23,477 nt of DNA from Candidatus Aenigmatarchaeota archaeon. Lineage in GTDB: Archaea; Aenigmatarchaeota; Aenigmatarchaeia; JACPZZ01. The stretch is taken from positions 1-23,477 of the forward strand of contig JACOVS010000015.1 of the NCBI GenBank assembly GCA_016177205.1, written 5' to 3'. The notes below the pieces were generated by a model, which was not told the DNA's origin, did not search any database, and saw nothing but the letters and a program-made list of their open reading frames with translations. Positions 6,443-13,773 of this stretch are shown one piece after another (within the stretch, counting starts at the first letter, position 1; every line of letters starts with the position of its first letter). A program made the translations under genes and the position numbers.

Positions 6443-7356
6443 TTGTAATACCCGGAGTTGGTTATTCAAAGCTCGCGTCAAAGATAGCCGGAGAGCTGGG
6501 CGTGAAAACCGCGGGCGTATCGGTCAAGAAGTTTGCGGACGGAGAAACATACGTAAGGATAGACGCCGACCTCGACAAGGAGGAGGCTGTCATAGTAAAA
6601 AGCGCATACCCGGGCCAGAACGATTCCATAATCGAGGCCGCTTTCCTGGCGGGCGCGGCCCGCAATGCGGGCGCAAGCACTGTCACAGTTGTGATGCCTT
6701 ATGTCGCTTATTCCAGGCAAAACAAGATTTTCCAGAAGGGCGAGACGGCAAGCCTGGACACGGTCATAAAGTTTTTTAAAGCCTCAGGCGTATCGCGGCT
6801 AATCACGGTGGACGCGCATTTTTACAGGCGCGTCGGAAGTTTTGACATGGGAGGCCTTGAAATTGCCAATTTGTCGGCCGCCAAGCTGCTGCTGGATTAC
6901 GCGAAAGGCAAAATGGGCGGGGAAGTGTTCGTTATAGGGCCGGATTTCGGGTCATCGGAAATGATACAATACGCAACGGGCAAATTGAATGTGATGAGCA
7001 AGGAGAAGATATGCCCGAACTGCGGCGCGCCGGCCGCGGAATGCAGGTGCGGCGGAACCCTGAAAGAATATTCGGTCAGCGGGATCAGCTCAAACGCGGA
7101 TTTTGCGGGGAAGAACGTGGTGATAATGGACGACATGATCGTGTCCGGCTCAACTATGATCCGGGCCGCGGAAAAGGTAAAGTCGGAGGGGGCGAAGGGC
7201 GTTTCAGCCGTTGCGACGCACGGGCTGTTTCTTGGCGATTCCCTGAACGAGCTGAAAAGCAGGACAGATTTATTGGCAGTCAGCGATTCTATAATGACGG
7301 ATGCCAGCAGCGTTTCCATTTCATCTTTAGTAGCGGAAGCCCTGGCACGGGCATAA
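6439..7356 (+). CDS. prs: Ribose-phosphate pyrophosphokinase with a zinc-ribbon-like insert
   Basis: The 305-residue enzyme makes PRPP from ribose-5-phosphate and ATP. It begins at a GTG inside the GTGA overlap with rpiA. Motifs: KKFADGETYVRI (30-41), VVMPYVAYSRQNKIFQKGE (84-102; the usual RQD is RQN here), ITVDAHFYRRVGSF (122-135), VIGPDFGS (165-172) and the PRPP loop VVIMDDMIVSGSTM (227-240). Unusual: residues 192-206 read CPNCGAPAAECRCGG, a CxxC...CxC cluster with C192, C195, C202 and C204, inserted between the phosphate-binding GPDFGSSEMIQYA segment and the PRPP loop. This looks like a small zinc ribbon and I do not know it from typical PRPP synthetases. It closes the pathway encoded by the operon and feeds the pyrimidine genes downstream. 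Confidence 0.95.
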   Translation: MIVIPGVGYSKLASKIAGELGVKTAGVSVKKFADGETYVRIDADLDKEEAVIVKSAYPGQNDSIIEAAFLAGAARNAGASTVTVVMPYVAYSRQNKIFQKGETASLDTVIKFFKASGVSRLITVDAHFYRRVGSFDMGGLEIANLSAAKLLLDYAKGKMGGEVFVIGPDFGSSEMIQYATGKLNVMSKEKICPNCGAPAAECRCGGTLKEYSVSGISSNADFAGKNVVIMDDMIVSGSTMIRAAEKVKSEGAKGVSAVATHGLFLGDSLNELKSRTDLLAVSDSIMTDASSVSISSLVAEALARA

Positions 7357-7383
7357 GCCGCTTTCGGATTAAACCTTAGGTCG

Positions 7384-8460
7384 ATGGCATTGAGAAAAAT
7401 AAGAATAGCGGGCGCCGGGCCTTCCGGCCTGTCGGCGGCCATCAATCTCGCGAAGGCCGGGTTTGAAGTCGAGGTCTTTGAGGCCGCCCGGGATTGCGGG
7501 CACAGGTTCGGCGGGGATTTGCAGGCCCTGGAAAACTGGTCCAGGAGGGAAAACGTCCTGGAAGACCTGAAGGGCATGAACATCGACGTAAATTTTGATT
7601 GCGACCCGTTTTCAAAAATTACACTGGCGACTGAAAAGGAGCTCTCTGACGTTCGGTTCAACGAAGACTTATTTTACCTGGTCAAGCGGGGCGCGGTTAA
7701 AGGCAGCCTGGACCAGGGCCTTAAAGAGCAGGCCGTGGACAGCGGGGTCAAAATAAATTTCAATTCTTCGGTTCCGAGGGACGGGGCGGATATCATTGCA
7801 ACAGGACCTGTTTCCCGGGAGGTGATGGGAATTGACAGGGGCGTTGTTTTTGAAACCGGCATGGACGACATTGCCGTGGGCCTGCTGGACAACGATGCCG
7901 CTTACAAAGGATATTCCTACCTTCTGGTTACGAACGGTTATGGTTGCATGTGCACCGTTCTGCTTGATAAATTTGAAAACGTGAACAAATGCTTCCAGAC
8001 GACTGAAACGATTTTCAAGAAGCATTTCGATTTTAATATAAGGAATCCCAAACCGGTCGGCGGCGTCGGTTCATTTTCCGTGAAAGGCGATTTCAAATTA
8101 AACGGGAAGTTTTTTGCCGGCGAAGCCGCCGGCGTGCAGGATTTTTTGTGGGGGTTCGGGATAAGGAACGCGATAGCATCGGGTCACCTGGCTGCCAGGA
8201 GTTTTATCGAAAATACCGATTACCAAGCCGTTGCGAAGAGCTATTTCGAAAACAGGCTGAAAGCGTCCGCGGTTAACCGGTTCCTCTGGGAAATCCTGCT
8301 CGGCAGCAAATTTTTAAACAACTGGGCCATTAATAAAATCGGAAAGGTTAAAACGGAAAAAATCCTGGATATGCTGTACAAAACCCACAACTCCTATTCA
8401 AAATTAATTTTTCCGGTTGCGATTCGTCATCTGGGCAAAAGGTACAAAACCCTAAGATGA
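7384..8460 (+). CDS. FAD-dependent oxidoreductase, geranylgeranyl-reductase-like
   Basis: The 358-residue flavoprotein has an N-terminal dinucleotide fold: IRIAGAGPSGLSAAINLAKAGFEVEVFEA (6-34, GxGxxG then acidic end). A mid-protein DIIATGPVSREV follows. The C-terminal FAD signature is KFFAGEAAGVQDFLWGFGIRNAIASGHLAA (about 240-270), the GD.AG..dp..g.GI..A..SG pattern in variant form. Archaeal members of this family include digeranylgeranylglycerophospholipid reductases, which saturate isoprenoid chains. Related flavoproteins act on other polyprenoids, so the substrate is not certain. It starts 27 bp after PRPP synthetase and is probably cotranscribed, with no clear metabolic link. The frame ends directly against the stop codon of the convergent tpi gene, with no bases between. 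Confidence 0.8.
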   Translation: MALRKIRIAGAGPSGLSAAINLAKAGFEVEVFEAARDCGHRFGGDLQALENWSRRENVLEDLKGMNIDVNFDCDPFSKITLATEKELSDVRFNEDLFYLVKRGAVKGSLDQGLKEQAVDSGVKINFNSSVPRDGADIIATGPVSREVMGIDRGVVFETGMDDIAVGLLDNDAAYKGYSYLLVTNGYGCMCTVLLDKFENVNKCFQTTETIFKKHFDFNIRNPKPVGGVGSFSVKGDFKLNGKFFAGEAAGVQDFLWGFGIRNAIASGHLAARSFIENTDYQAVAKSYFENRLKASAVNRFLWEILLGSKFLNNWAINKIGKVKTEKILDMLYKTHNSYSKLIFPVAIRHLGKRYKTLR

Positions 8461-9120
8461 CTAAATTAAGCCGTTCGAAATTTCTTCGATAACCCTTTCC
8501 GGATTTGCCGATTTTGCAATTGCCGAGGCGGCGGCCACGCCGACAGCGCCCAGTTTTTTTGCGATAGCCGCGTCCTCGCTCGTCGAGACGCCGGCCCCGC
8601 ATATTAAGCCGACATTCGGGTTGGCCGATCTGACAAGGCCGACAGCGCTACTTATGACTTCAGGCTTTGTTTTCGAGACGGAGTTTTTACCTCCTATCAA
8701 TTCGGGCGGCTCTATCAAAACATAATCTGGATCCAGTTTCGCGAACAGGGCGGCGTTTTCCGGGGAGTCTGCGCAACATATCGTAATGAGCTTGTTTTGC
8801 TTGGCGCGAAGGACGCATTTTTCCACATCGCCGATGTCCATGGGTTTTTCAGAATGATTTATCAAAGTCCCGATTGCGCCGGCCGCTTTCACGGATTCGG
8901 CGGTGATATGGCCTGTTTGTGCGCCGGATTCCACAGGATCGATGTGCTGGGCAACCACAGGCATGATACCGGATAAAAGCCTTATGTCTGCAGCCGGAGG
9001 AGCGATCACGATGTTAACGCCGGACCTGGAGGCTATGCGCTTTGCAGCCTCGGCGATTTTTCTGCCTTTCTCCCCCAGGATTTCTTCGTACAACTTGAAA
9101 TTTATCACAAAAATTGGCAT
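8461..9120 (-). CDS. tpiA: Triosephosphate isomerase (archaeal short form)
   Basis: The 219-residue enzyme interconverts dihydroxyacetone phosphate and glyceraldehyde-3-phosphate. It is the compact archaeal form, shorter than the roughly 250-residue bacterial enzyme. Catalytic residues are visible: K9 in INFKLY, H89 in LINHSEKP (87-93), and E137 in VLIEPPELIGGK (134-145), the loop-6 region. GICGAGVS-type text appears as LICGAGVSTSEDAA, and GVAAASAIAKS forms the final phosphate loop. It is the last gene of the pgk-gap-fbp-tpi cluster, 62 bp after fbp, with a possible TATA element of its own at 9153-9160. Its TAG stop (8461-8463) directly abuts the TGA of the convergent flavoprotein gene. Confidence 0.97.
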   Translation of the reverse strand: MPIFVINFKLYEEILGEKGRKIAEAAKRIASRSGVNIVIAPPAADIRLLSGIMPVVAQHIDPVESGAQTGHITAESVKAAGAIGTLINHSEKPMDIGDVEKCVLRAKQNKLITICCADSPENAALFAKLDPDYVLIEPPELIGGKNSVSKTKPEVISSAVGLVRSANPNVGLICGAGVSTSEDAAIAKKLGAVGVAAASAIAKSANPERVIEEISNGLI

Positions 9121-9152
9121 AACAGATCAACGCTTAAATCGTGTATGATTTT

Positions 9153-9160
9153 GTTTTATC
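9153..9160 (-). promoter_or_regulatory. Possible TATA box for tpi
   Basis: On the minus strand this reads GATAAAAC, centred about 36 bp upstream of the tpi ATG at 9120 in an AT-rich 62-bp gap. It would let tpi be transcribed apart from pgk-gap-fbp. Confidence 0.4.
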
Positions 9161-9182
9161 TTTTCATTATTATTAGTGAAAA

Positions 9183-10277
9183 TCATCCCCGATTTTTGAA
9201 GAGATTCTCTATGCGGTTCATGATCTCCTGGTACCCTTCGTTATACTCCAGCTCTTCGGGGATGAGCGTTGCCGGATGCACGAATCCCTGCGCGCGCATG
9301 TCCTCGGATTTTTCCGCCGCCCGCCTTCTTACAACGTCCCAGTTCGGGCCTTCAAAGCCGTCGATGGGGCCTGTTAATTTTCCGTTGTGCATGCTGAACA
9401 ATAATGCAGAAACCAAAGGGTTGCAGAAGTACGTTGTCGCGGTGGTGTTTATTTTCACAGGCATCAGCGTCATGTGGTGCGATCCGCGCGTGTTACCGGC
9501 GACGAAATGCGCATCCTTGAATGCGTAACAGGCTTCTTCTGTTGCGGGAAAAGTCTTTTGCAGGCGGATTATCATTGCCGGGTCATCCTTGCCGACATAC
9601 GTCCCTTTGATGTTGTGTAACCGATCTGTCGTAGCGGAAACAATGGGCTCGCCGGTTTTTGTCTTGACAGACTCCACGACGTAACGGCCCGGGTACATCA
9701 GGATCGCAGCAATTTCCGGGACCTGAGACCATGTTTCCAGTTCTACGACGCGGTTTTTCATCACGTCCATTACCGTAAACTTCACGCCCTTTGCGAGCGA
9801 CGGGTTGATTAACAGGCCTGTGTTTGATTTTATGTCGCAGAACATTGAGAACAGGGGATAGTTAAACGCGCCCGGTTCCGTTTTGTCCGCGGCAAAAACC
9901 ACGAAAGCCTCGTTAGGCCTTTCATCAAATTCCATCTCCGCAACGCCCGGCCCCATGCCGCGGACATTGCCGGAAAATGAGTCGACTAAAAGGTCCTGGC
10001 CGGCGCCGTACAAACCCTGCTCCTTCGCAACAGGCACGCTTTTGCTGAATGCGTCCCACGCCATTTTGTGTATCTCGTTGTTATTCACGCCTTTCGTGTG
10101 CGACATAACTATGTGTATATCGTCGCCCGCATAGCCAACGTAACTGTCTATGATCAAGCCCGAGTCCTGCGCTTCCCTGACAAATTTTTTCACGCTTGCG
10201 ATAAGCTCGTCGGAAGGCCGCGTGTGCCCGCCTATAGAGCCTATGTCCGCTTTTATCACCGTTACTGTAACCTTCAT
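9183..10277 (-). CDS. fbp: Fructose-1,6-bisphosphate aldolase/phosphatase (type V, bifunctional)
   Basis: The 364-residue product matches the archaeal FBP aldolase/phosphatase, which condenses triose phosphates and dephosphorylates the product to fructose-6-phosphate in one active site. The N-terminus MKVTVTVIKADIGSIGGHTRPS gives the metal ligands D11 and H18. GYAGDDIHIVMSH (48-59) and GQDLLVDSFSGNVRGMGPG (92-110) are family motifs. YVGKDDP places Y226, K229, D230 and D231; this corresponds to the Tyr, Schiff-base Lys and Asp pair described in the Thermoproteus enzyme. The frame can begin at a TTG (10280), but ATG 10277 is the natural start, with a G-run at 10283-10288 as a Shine-Dalgarno-like site. 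It is 12 bp downstream of gap, in one operon with pgk. It indicates gluconeogenic capacity. Confidence 0.97.
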   Translation of the reverse strand: MKVTVTVIKADIGSIGGHTRPSDELIASVKKFVREAQDSGLIIDSYVGYAGDDIHIVMSHTKGVNNNEIHKMAWDAFSKSVPVAKEQGLYGAGQDLLVDSFSGNVRGMGPGVAEMEFDERPNEAFVVFAADKTEPGAFNYPLFSMFCDIKSNTGLLINPSLAKGVKFTVMDVMKNRVVELETWSQVPEIAAILMYPGRYVVESVKTKTGEPIVSATTDRLHNIKGTYVGKDDPAMIIRLQKTFPATEEACYAFKDAHFVAGNTRGSHHMTLMPVKINTTATTYFCNPLVSALLFSMHNGKLTGPIDGFEGPNWDVVRRRAAEKSEDMRAQGFVHPATLIPEELEYNEGYQEIMNRIENLFKNRG

Positions 10278-10289
10278 CAAATCCCCCCG

Positions 10290-11321
10290 TCAGCTAAATG
10301 CAGATTCCATTCTGGCCTTTATATTACCGAGCCCGAGTATTTTGTTTGTCATACCCATCGACGTTTCCTGGTCCATCAAGCCGGCCATGCTTATCACAGC
10401 ATCGACGTTTTCCGGCACGACTATTGATTCTTGCGGGACCGTTATCGACATTGACAATTCGCCGCCGTCCGATATTACCGTGTTTGCGTGGAGGTTGACC
10501 AGGAATATGTCGTTGCGGGCGAGGCCCAGATCGCGGGCCTTTTCGATCACATCGGCTGTCGAGGTTGCGGTCATTAGCAACGCGACCCTGGATTCCCTGG
10601 AATAAATGGCTTCAACATCCTCTTTCGAGGGCGCAGGGCCGCGGAATTTCATGGATATGGAATGCACATGCATCAGCGTTTGCGGCGATTTGAAGGCCGT
10701 GGTCTTGATCGGAATCGGGCCTAAAACCGTCTGGACGTCGTGGGCGTGATGCGAGTTGGCCTCCCACTCCACGGAATTCAGCGCCGAGCCCTTGGAGTCG
10801 TTCGGGTCTGCGCCGCGCCTTATCAAGGAGACGGATATCTTTTCAAGGTCGTCCCGGTTGTCTAGCATCGGTTTTATTATTCTACACAATCCTGTTGTGT
10901 TGCAGCTAACGACGCGCACGTAGTTTTTGTTTTTCGCCGAGTTGAAATTGCTGCGCGCATTGAAACTTACTTCGGCGACGTTTTCCTTTTCGCCGCCTTG
11001 GAAAATTGCCTTTTTGTTTTTGGGCATATAGATTTCCTCCTTGTTTTTGACCCCTTTTTTATCCGGCGCAGCGTCAACGACAATATCCGATGAGTCAATC
11101 ATTTCTTCCACCGTGCCGGCGGGTACGATGCCCATTTTAACAAAAGCGTCATGGTTCTCGTTCGGGACAAACATTCTGATGCCTTTTGCCGCAGCGATGC
11201 GTGCGTCTGCGTCCGGGGTGAATTTTGAAACGCCCACCAGCTTCACGTCAGGATGCCTGCCCAGGGCGTCGGCGACGCGTTTCCCTATTGTGCCGTAACC
11301 GTTAACACAAACCGATATCAT
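10290..11321 (-). CDS. gap: Glyceraldehyde-3-phosphate dehydrogenase, type II (archaeal)
   Basis: The 343-residue enzyme converts glyceraldehyde-3-phosphate to 1,3-bisphosphoglycerate, and the reverse. The Rossmann start is VNGYGTIGKRVADAL (7-20). The catalytic cysteine is C140 in VVSCNTTGLCR (138-147), the archaeal form of the SCNTT motif. HHAHDVQTVLG follows in the expected catalytic-base region. The length of about 340 is normal for the type II family. Translation should be strong: GGAGGT at 11328-11333 lies 6 nt before the ATG and overlaps the pgk stop codon (the TAA at 11325-11327 immediately follows it on the coding strand). Pgk stop and gap start are 3 bp apart, so the two proteins are coupled. 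In the pathway it follows pgk in gluconeogenesis. Confidence 0.98.
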   Translation of the reverse strand: MISVCVNGYGTIGKRVADALGRHPDVKLVGVSKFTPDADARIAAAKGIRMFVPNENHDAFVKMGIVPAGTVEEMIDSSDIVVDAAPDKKGVKNKEEIYMPKNKKAIFQGGEKENVAEVSFNARSNFNSAKNKNYVRVVSCNTTGLCRIIKPMLDNRDDLEKISVSLIRRGADPNDSKGSALNSVEWEANSHHAHDVQTVLGPIPIKTTAFKSPQTLMHVHSISMKFRGPAPSKEDVEAIYSRESRVALLMTATSTADVIEKARDLGLARNDIFLVNLHANTVISDGGELSMSITVPQESIVVPENVDAVISMAGLMDQETSMGMTNKILGLGNIKARMESAFS

Positions 11322-11324
11322 TTT

Positions 11325-12521
11325 TTAACCTCCCTTATCCAGCCACTCCAGTCCGTAATACGGGCCGTAAATCACGCGCTTGAAGAACGCTTTCCCGGAG
11401 GAACTGCTTATGTGCGGTTTAAAGCCCAGGCGGTTAAACACGGCCATCGAATCGCCGCCGAATCCCATAACAATGTGGCCGTGCTTTTCGTCGAAAGCCT
11501 CGGAGTATACATGGGCAGCGCCGCGCATCCCGGGCTCGCTTACAGACGCGGCAGCTTCGTAAAATCCTGTTGCGCCATTTATCAGGATGCTGGCATTTTT
11601 TGCGCGGCCTATAGTTTCCACGTATTTCAATATCGTATCAGGCCCGATGTCTATGACCCTGCCCCTGTGCAGTTCGTCTGCAGGCGCGAAAACATGTCCG
11701 GAGCCGTTGTTCATGCAATAATCGGTGGGCATCATAATTCTGCTGCCAAACTCGCTGATAATCGCTTTAGCGGGCTCCAGCAGCTTTTCCCCTTCCTTCC
11801 ACAAACTTTCGTTGTCGCCGATGTTTTTCCCCTGCGCGCGTTCCATATAAACCGAGAGCAGGCCGCCCAGCATAACTTTCATACGCGGGAATTTCTTCAG
11901 CATCTGCGGCAAGATTTCTAGCTGGTCGGGCAGTTTTTTGCCCCCGAGAATCGCGAAAGAGTCAGTTTCTTCGAGTATCTTGGCGACCTTTGACGCCAGT
12001 TCGATGTCCTCCTGCAAAACAGGGCCTGTCGCAACATCATAACCTTCCCCGTGAAGGGCGTTGGGAATGTGGTACGTTGTTAACTCTTTGCGGTGCGATG
12101 CGGGATCGTCTTTCAGGAATACCAGGTTCGGAATTTGTTTCAGCATCTTGTACATCCTGGTGTCTTTCACATCGTTAAAAGACCACTCCTCCCCGTCGCT
12201 GCGCGTGTTTTCAAGGACGATAACAACATTCTCGCCCAGCATGCCGATTATTCCAGGGTCTGCGCGGAAACCCGCGAATTTTATTTCCCTGCTTGGCAGG
12301 TGAAGTTTTATGACTTCAACATGGTTTTTTAATGTCTCATTCTTGCCCTGGTCGCCCTGGTGCGACGCGACGATGACGGAGCGCGCACCCCCTTCGAAGG
12401 CGAACTTTATTGTCCTAACCGCCTGCAGTATCTTCCCGGTGTCGCGGAAATGACCTGTCTTCTCGTCAAAGGAGGAGTTCATGTCGACTTTTGCAAACAC
12501 AACCTTTCCCCTGAAGTCCAT
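11325..12521 (-). CDS. pgk: Phosphoglycerate kinase
   Basis: The 398-residue enzyme transfers phosphate between 1,3-bisphosphoglycerate and ADP. Family features: FRGKVVFAKVDMNSSFDE near the start (R.D.N-type substrate motif, in variant form), VIVASHQGDQG, ENTRSDGEEW, DDPASHRKELT, FAILGGKKLPDQLEIL (the GGAKv.dK segment), and near the end GFGGDSMAVFNRLG (the GGGDt.aa nucleotide site). The frame extends to a TTG at 12557. A TATA-like box at 12559-12568 predicts a transcript start near 12537, so that TTG would not be transcribed, and I take ATG 12521; TTG 12533 is also possible. It is the first gene of the glycolytic/gluconeogenic operon and divergent from pyrD. Confidence 0.95.
   Translation of the reverse strand: MDFRGKVVFAKVDMNSSFDEKTGHFRDTGKILQAVRTIKFAFEGGARSVIVASHQGDQGKNETLKNHVEVIKLHLPSREIKFAGFRADPGIIGMLGENVVIVLENTRSDGEEWSFNDVKDTRMYKMLKQIPNLVFLKDDPASHRKELTTYHIPNALHGEGYDVATGPVLQEDIELASKVAKILEETDSFAILGGKKLPDQLEILPQMLKKFPRMKVMLGGLLSVYMERAQGKNIGDNESLWKEGEKLLEPAKAIISEFGSRIMMPTDYCMNNGSGHVFAPADELHRGRVIDIGPDTILKYVETIGRAKNASILINGATGFYEAAASVSEPGMRGAAHVYSEAFDEKHGHIVMGFGGDSMAVFNRLGFKPHISSSSGKAFFKRVIYGPYYGLEWLDKGG
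11328..11333 (-). promoter_or_regulatory. Ribosome binding site of gap
   Basis: GGAGGT on the minus strand, 6 nt before the gap ATG, forms the last two sense codons of pgk. It is the clearest Shine-Dalgarno site in the window and points to translational coupling of pgk and gap. Confidence 0.85.
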
Positions 12522-12558
12522 GCTGGTATTCAACCCCTTAACAATATCGGCCGGCAAC

Positions 12559-12568
12559 TTTTATGAAC
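12559..12568 (-). promoter_or_regulatory. TATA-like box for pgk operon
   Basis: TTCATAAAAG on the minus strand is centred about 42 bp before ATG 12521, predicting a start near 12537. It is used here to decide the pgk start codon. Confidence 0.45.
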
Positions 12569-12584
12569 CGAATATGGTAGTATG

Positions 12585-12602
12585 TTATCCTACATTATCC
12601 TA
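12585..12602. repeat. Direct repeat TTATCCTA x2 in the pgk/pyrD divergent region
   Basis: TTATCCTA occurs at 12585-12592 and 12595-12602, exactly 10 bp apart, which places both copies on the same face of the helix. It lies 17 bp upstream of the pgk TATA-like box. It could be a transcription-factor site. The rest of the 142-bp region holds only promoter-like sequence. Confidence 0.5.
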
Positions 12603-12620
12603 TACTCGCATAGATAAATA

Positions 12621-12644
12621 CCTTATTTCTGCGGCGAGATAAGG
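12621..12644. promoter_or_regulatory. Inverted repeat CCTTAT/ATAAGG upstream of pyrD
   Basis: CCTTAT (12621-12626) and ATAAGG (12639-12644) form an imperfect inverted repeat 20-43 bp before the pyrD ATG. CTTATTTC inside it may act as a weak TATA box. A dyad at that place could be an operator, but this is only a sequence pattern. Confidence 0.3.
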
Positions 12645-12663
12645 CTGACCCGCAAATATAACT

Positions 12664-13773
12664 ATGACAGAAATGGGCGACCTTCCTCCCGGCGGGCCAA
12701 GCTGGATTTACGACACCGGTTCGGATTATTGGACAAATTATGAAAATGGGCCCAGACGGCTGACGGAAAAAGAACGGAGAGATTCGGAAAACCTGAAGTC
12801 GGACATAGACGAATTAAAAAAGTCCGGCGCCGACATTTCTGTGGAATTGTTCGGCAAGAGGTCCGACTCGGTTGTAGGGATTCCGGCAGGGGTTGCGGCA
12901 AATTCCAAATGGATAAACTTCTATTCGCAGGCCGGTTACGACATTCTTACGCTTAAGACCGTGAGGGATTCTTACTGGGAGGGCTGGCCGCTGCCAAACG
13001 TTATTAACGTCAGCGGCGATTTTGCGGGCGGGTTTTCGTTCTCAAAGGATTTTACCGGGACCATAACCAACACATTCGGCATCGGTTCCCCGGATCCGGA
13101 AAAGTGGGTCGAAGACGTAAAAGAAAACATCATCAAAAACCTGCCTAAAGGCAAGGTCTTCAAAATAAGCGTAATACCGCACCCGAAGCACAAAACAAGG
13201 GAAGATTTTGTCGGGCAGTTCGCGAACCTTTCAGCCATTGTGAAAGAGACCGGCGCCGACTGCGTCGAATACGATTTATCATGCCCTAACCTGAGCTCTT
13301 CGGAAGGCGATGTGTACGCAGACCCGAAACTGACGCGTGAGATAGTGGAAAGCGCCCGAACTGTTGTAGGAAAATACCCGATACTCATCAAAGTCGGGTA
13401 TCTTGATAATTTCGGGCATTTGACAGAGGCTGTCGGAAATATTGTGGACGGGATCGTAGCGATAAACGCGATGCCGGCAGTTGTAAAAGACGGGGGCGGG
13501 CCCATGTTCCCGGAAAGGGGCGGAAAGGCCGGAGTGTGCGGCGAGGCGCTGCGTGAAATGGGCTTAAACGCTGTCGGGCAGCTGCATTCGTTGCGCCAGA
13601 AATCAGGATACAAATACTCCTTAACAGGCGTGGGCGGCATATCAGGCCAAAACGACGCGATAAGATACCTTGACGCGGGCGCGGACGCCATTGAAATCGG
13701 AACTGCAGCGATGCTGAATCCGCTGCTTGCGCTCAGTATAAAAAAAGCTTTGATGGAAAGATGCGAAAAATGA
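12664..13773 (+). CDS. pyrD: Dihydroorotate dehydrogenase (class 1-like)
   Basis: The 369-residue flavoprotein should oxidise dihydroorotate to orotate. The barrel begins at about 62 with LFGKRSDSVVGIPAGVAANSKW, then YDILTLKTVR. EYDLSCPNLSSSEGDVY (202-218) carries C207 in the SCPN motif that supplies the catalytic base in class 1 enzymes; the usual preceding Asn is Asp here. ILIKVGYLD, IVAINAMPAV, GVGGISGQNDAIRYLDAGADAIEIGTAAML are the later FMN-phosphate motifs. Compared with class 1A/1B enzymes (about 300-310 residues) it has an N-terminal extension of about 45 residues with no recognisable domain. No pyrK-type subunit is seen, so its electron acceptor is unknown. Its last bases overlap the pyrC start. 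Sequence plus the pyrC/pyrB context supports the call. Confidence 0.88.
   Translation: MTEMGDLPPGGPSWIYDTGSDYWTNYENGPRRLTEKERRDSENLKSDIDELKKSGADISVELFGKRSDSVVGIPAGVAANSKWINFYSQAGYDILTLKTVRDSYWEGWPLPNVINVSGDFAGGFSFSKDFTGTITNTFGIGSPDPEKWVEDVKENIIKNLPKGKVFKISVIPHPKHKTREDFVGQFANLSAIVKETGADCVEYDLSCPNLSSSEGDVYADPKLTREIVESARTVVGKYPILIKVGYLDNFGHLTEAVGNIVDGIVAINAMPAVVKDGGGPMFPERGGKAGVCGEALREMGLNAVGQLHSLRQKSGYKYSLTGVGGISGQNDAIRYLDAGADAIEIGTAAMLNPLLALSIKKALMERCEK

Noticed and set aside
6897..7661. 254-residue minus-strand frame across prs and the flavoprotein
   Set aside because: It is Ser/Phe/Ala-rich low-complexity text antisense to two clearly real genes.
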